Assembly: GCF_027563465.1 (NCBI RefSeq)
Contig: NZ_JAPFQA010000002.1
Coordinates: 835,399-899,398 of the forward strand
Length of the DNA stretch: 64,000 nt
From: Mesorhizobium qingshengii
Lineage (GTDB): Bacteria > Pseudomonadota > Alphaproteobacteria > Rhizobiales > Rhizobiaceae
Reading direction: 5' to 3'
The position numbers were made by a program, and so were the translations under genes. Shown piece after piece: positions 63,068-64,000 of the stretch; positions within the stretch are counted from its first letter, which is position 1; each line of letters opens with the position of its first letter. Below the pieces are notes generated by a model. That model was given only the letters and a program-made list of their open reading frames with translations, was not told the DNA's origin and ran no database searches.

Positions 63068-63657
63068 TGACCAACCTAGACGAGTTTTTCGACAACGGCT
63101 CTGAGGTCGCAGATCAGAAAAACTCTGCGTTTGGAGAGTGGCTGCAAGCCGAGATGACGAAAAAGGGGCTGAAAATATCAGACCTCGTTGAAAGGACTGG
63201 TATCACATACACCGGCATCTGGAACATCGTGAAAGGCAATACGGTTTCACCGCGAGATGAGACCCGCAAGAAACTTGCCGATGCACTGAACGAGGTCGTT
63301 CCAAGTGCGGTCGAGGCCGAAATCGAGAGCCAGTCAACCCCGCTTCCCGGCTTCGAGTGGGTTGACTTCACCCCGTCCGATCTCGAAACAGTCCCCCAAA
63401 AAAGTGGGGTTTACGTGTTCTACGACATTACCGACCGTCCTGTGTACGTCGGCAAATCGAGCAAGAACGTGCGCATACGTGTGAAAGATCATCAAACGCG
63501 CTTTTGGTTCAAAGCCCCACTCGTAGTCCGAGGCGCCTTCCTGTCGGTCCCGGATCCTGATTTGTGCCTCAAGATCGAGACCATACTAATAAAGTTTCTA
63601 GGCAAGCATGCGCTTCTCAACACGAAGGGCGTGGTTAGAGATATGGATGAACAATGA
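63067..63657 (+). CDS. XRE helix-turn-helix / GIY-YIG nuclease fusion protein
   Basis: A 196-residue protein with two domains. Residues about 22-75 form a Cro/C1-type helix-turn-helix (FGEWLQAEMTKKGLKISDL, recognition helix around TGITYTGIWNIVKG). Residues about 112-190 are a GIY-YIG nuclease: G114-V115-Y116, ten residues, then Y127-V128-G129, the metal-site Arg138 in KNVRIRVKDH, Glu171 in KIETILIKFL and Asn185 in LLNTKG. All key residues are present, so it is probably active. The ATG shares its A with the hsdR stop, and its own stop overlaps the hsdM start by 4 nt (ATGA), placing it in one coupled unit. Possible roles are a controller protein, an extra DNase or an anti-phage sensor. Confidence 0.85.
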   Translation: MTNLDEFFDNGSEVADQKNSAFGEWLQAEMTKKGLKISDLVERTGITYTGIWNIVKGNTVSPRDETRKKLADALNEVVPSAVEAEIESQSTPLPGFEWVDFTPSDLETVPQKSGVYVFYDITDRPVYVGKSSKNVRIRVKDHQTRFWFKAPLVVRGAFLSVPDPDLCLKIETILIKFLGKHALLNTKGVVRDMDEQ

Positions 63658-64000
63658 CCAGCACCACCGATATCGTCGCCAAGCTCTGGGGGCTGTGCAA
63701 TGTGTTGCGTGACGATGGCGTCACCTACAACGAGTACGTGACTGAGCTAACCTACCTGCTCTTTCTAAAGATGCTGACCGAGGTGCGAGACCAGAACGGC
63801 GCCTTGCGAGAGAACCGTCTACCGGACGGTTACCGTTGGGGGACTCTCGCGAAGAAAGAAGGGATGGAGCAGCTTGATTACTACAAGGCGATGCTGCTGG
63901 ACCTCGGCAAGGCCACGGACAGTCTCGTTCGCGCCATTTTCGTCGACGCCCAGACCCGGCTCAGAAAACCGACCAACCTCAAGGCCCTGACATCGAACAT
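63654..64000 (+). CDS. hsdM: Type I restriction-modification system methyltransferase subunit M (5' part only)
   Basis: N6-adenine DNA methyltransferase subunit, which with HsdS protects host DNA and forms the core of the restriction complex. Only the first 115 codons are in the window. The N-terminal HsdM helical domain is recognisable (AKLWGLCNVLRDDGVTYNEY, LTYLLFLKMLTEV, GYRWGTL). The catalytic domain with its SAM motif and NPPF lies beyond the edge, as does any hsdS. The ATG overlaps the stop of the GIY-YIG gene by 4 nt (ATGA), so translation is coupled to it. Confidence 0.93.
   Translation, partial: MTSTTDIVAKLWGLCNVLRDDGVTYNEYVTELTYLLFLKMLTEVRDQNGALRENRLPDGYRWGTLAKKEGMEQLDYYKAMLLDLGKATDSLVRAIFVDAQTRLRKPTNLKALTSN

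Overview
The window is a G+C-rich alphaproteobacterial chromosome segment. It is most likely from a Mesorhizobium-type member of the Rhizobiales. The evidence is the 180-kDa NAD-glutamate dehydrogenase, a Usg-like gene, a split F1 operon (atpHAGDC without F0 genes), an SdhAF4/DUF1674 gene, a soluble FtsK paralogue and several short palindromic intergenic repeats of a kind I recall from Mesorhizobium. No rRNA, tRNA, CRISPR array, transposase or integrase was recognised.

Layout. 1-7.8 kb: an AhpD-like protein (cut by the window edge), the large NAD-GDH, a SAM methyltransferase and a UMF1-type MFS transporter. 7.8-16.4 kb: a repeat element, then purH, a small ABM-like protein, a heparinase II/III-like protein, rsmB and htpX. 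An AraC regulator with a divergent phytanoyl-CoA-dioxygenase-like gene, flanked by another repeat, sits inside this block and looks inserted. 16.4-25 kb: SdhAF4, a HAD phosphatase, a transglutaminase-like protein, a TadG-like von Willebrand protein, a micro-ORF with an extraordinary Shine-Dalgarno, cfa, a MOSC protein coupled to acs, and usg. 25-29.6 kb: two aldo/keto reductases around an MFS exporter and its divergent LysR regulator. 29.6-41 kb: yggS, leuS-lptE (without the usual holA next door), a membrane-segment-free FtsK, transaldolase, priA, a racemase-family enzyme and a small membrane protein. 41-46.4 kb: the F1 ATP synthase operon, with a heptamer-repeat hairpin inserted between atpD and atpC. 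46.4-50 kb: hexuronate catabolism (mannonate-oxidoreductase-like, uxaC, kdgF-like). 50-57 kb: a GT9 glycosyltransferase, an aldehyde dehydrogenase, recQ and a NarL-type two-component pair. 57-59 kb: two tandem secreted low-complexity paralogues and two small hypotheticals. 59.5-64 kb: the beginning of a type I restriction-modification operon (hsdR, an unusual gene, hsdM cut by the window edge).

The most unusual system is at the right end. A 196-residue protein with an N-terminal XRE-type helix-turn-helix and a C-terminal GIY-YIG nuclease domain is wedged between hsdR and hsdM. It overlaps hsdR by 1 nt and hsdM by 4 nt, so all three should be translated as one coupled unit. An inverted repeat just upstream of hsdR could be the operator of the helix-turn-helix domain. 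Also worth attention are the 23-codon micro-ORF whose ribosome-binding site matches the 16S rRNA tail over 15 nt, the paired Gly/Ser/Asp/His-rich secreted proteins next to the two-component system, and the mobile-looking repeats that supply stop codons or displace ribosome-binding sites of housekeeping genes.
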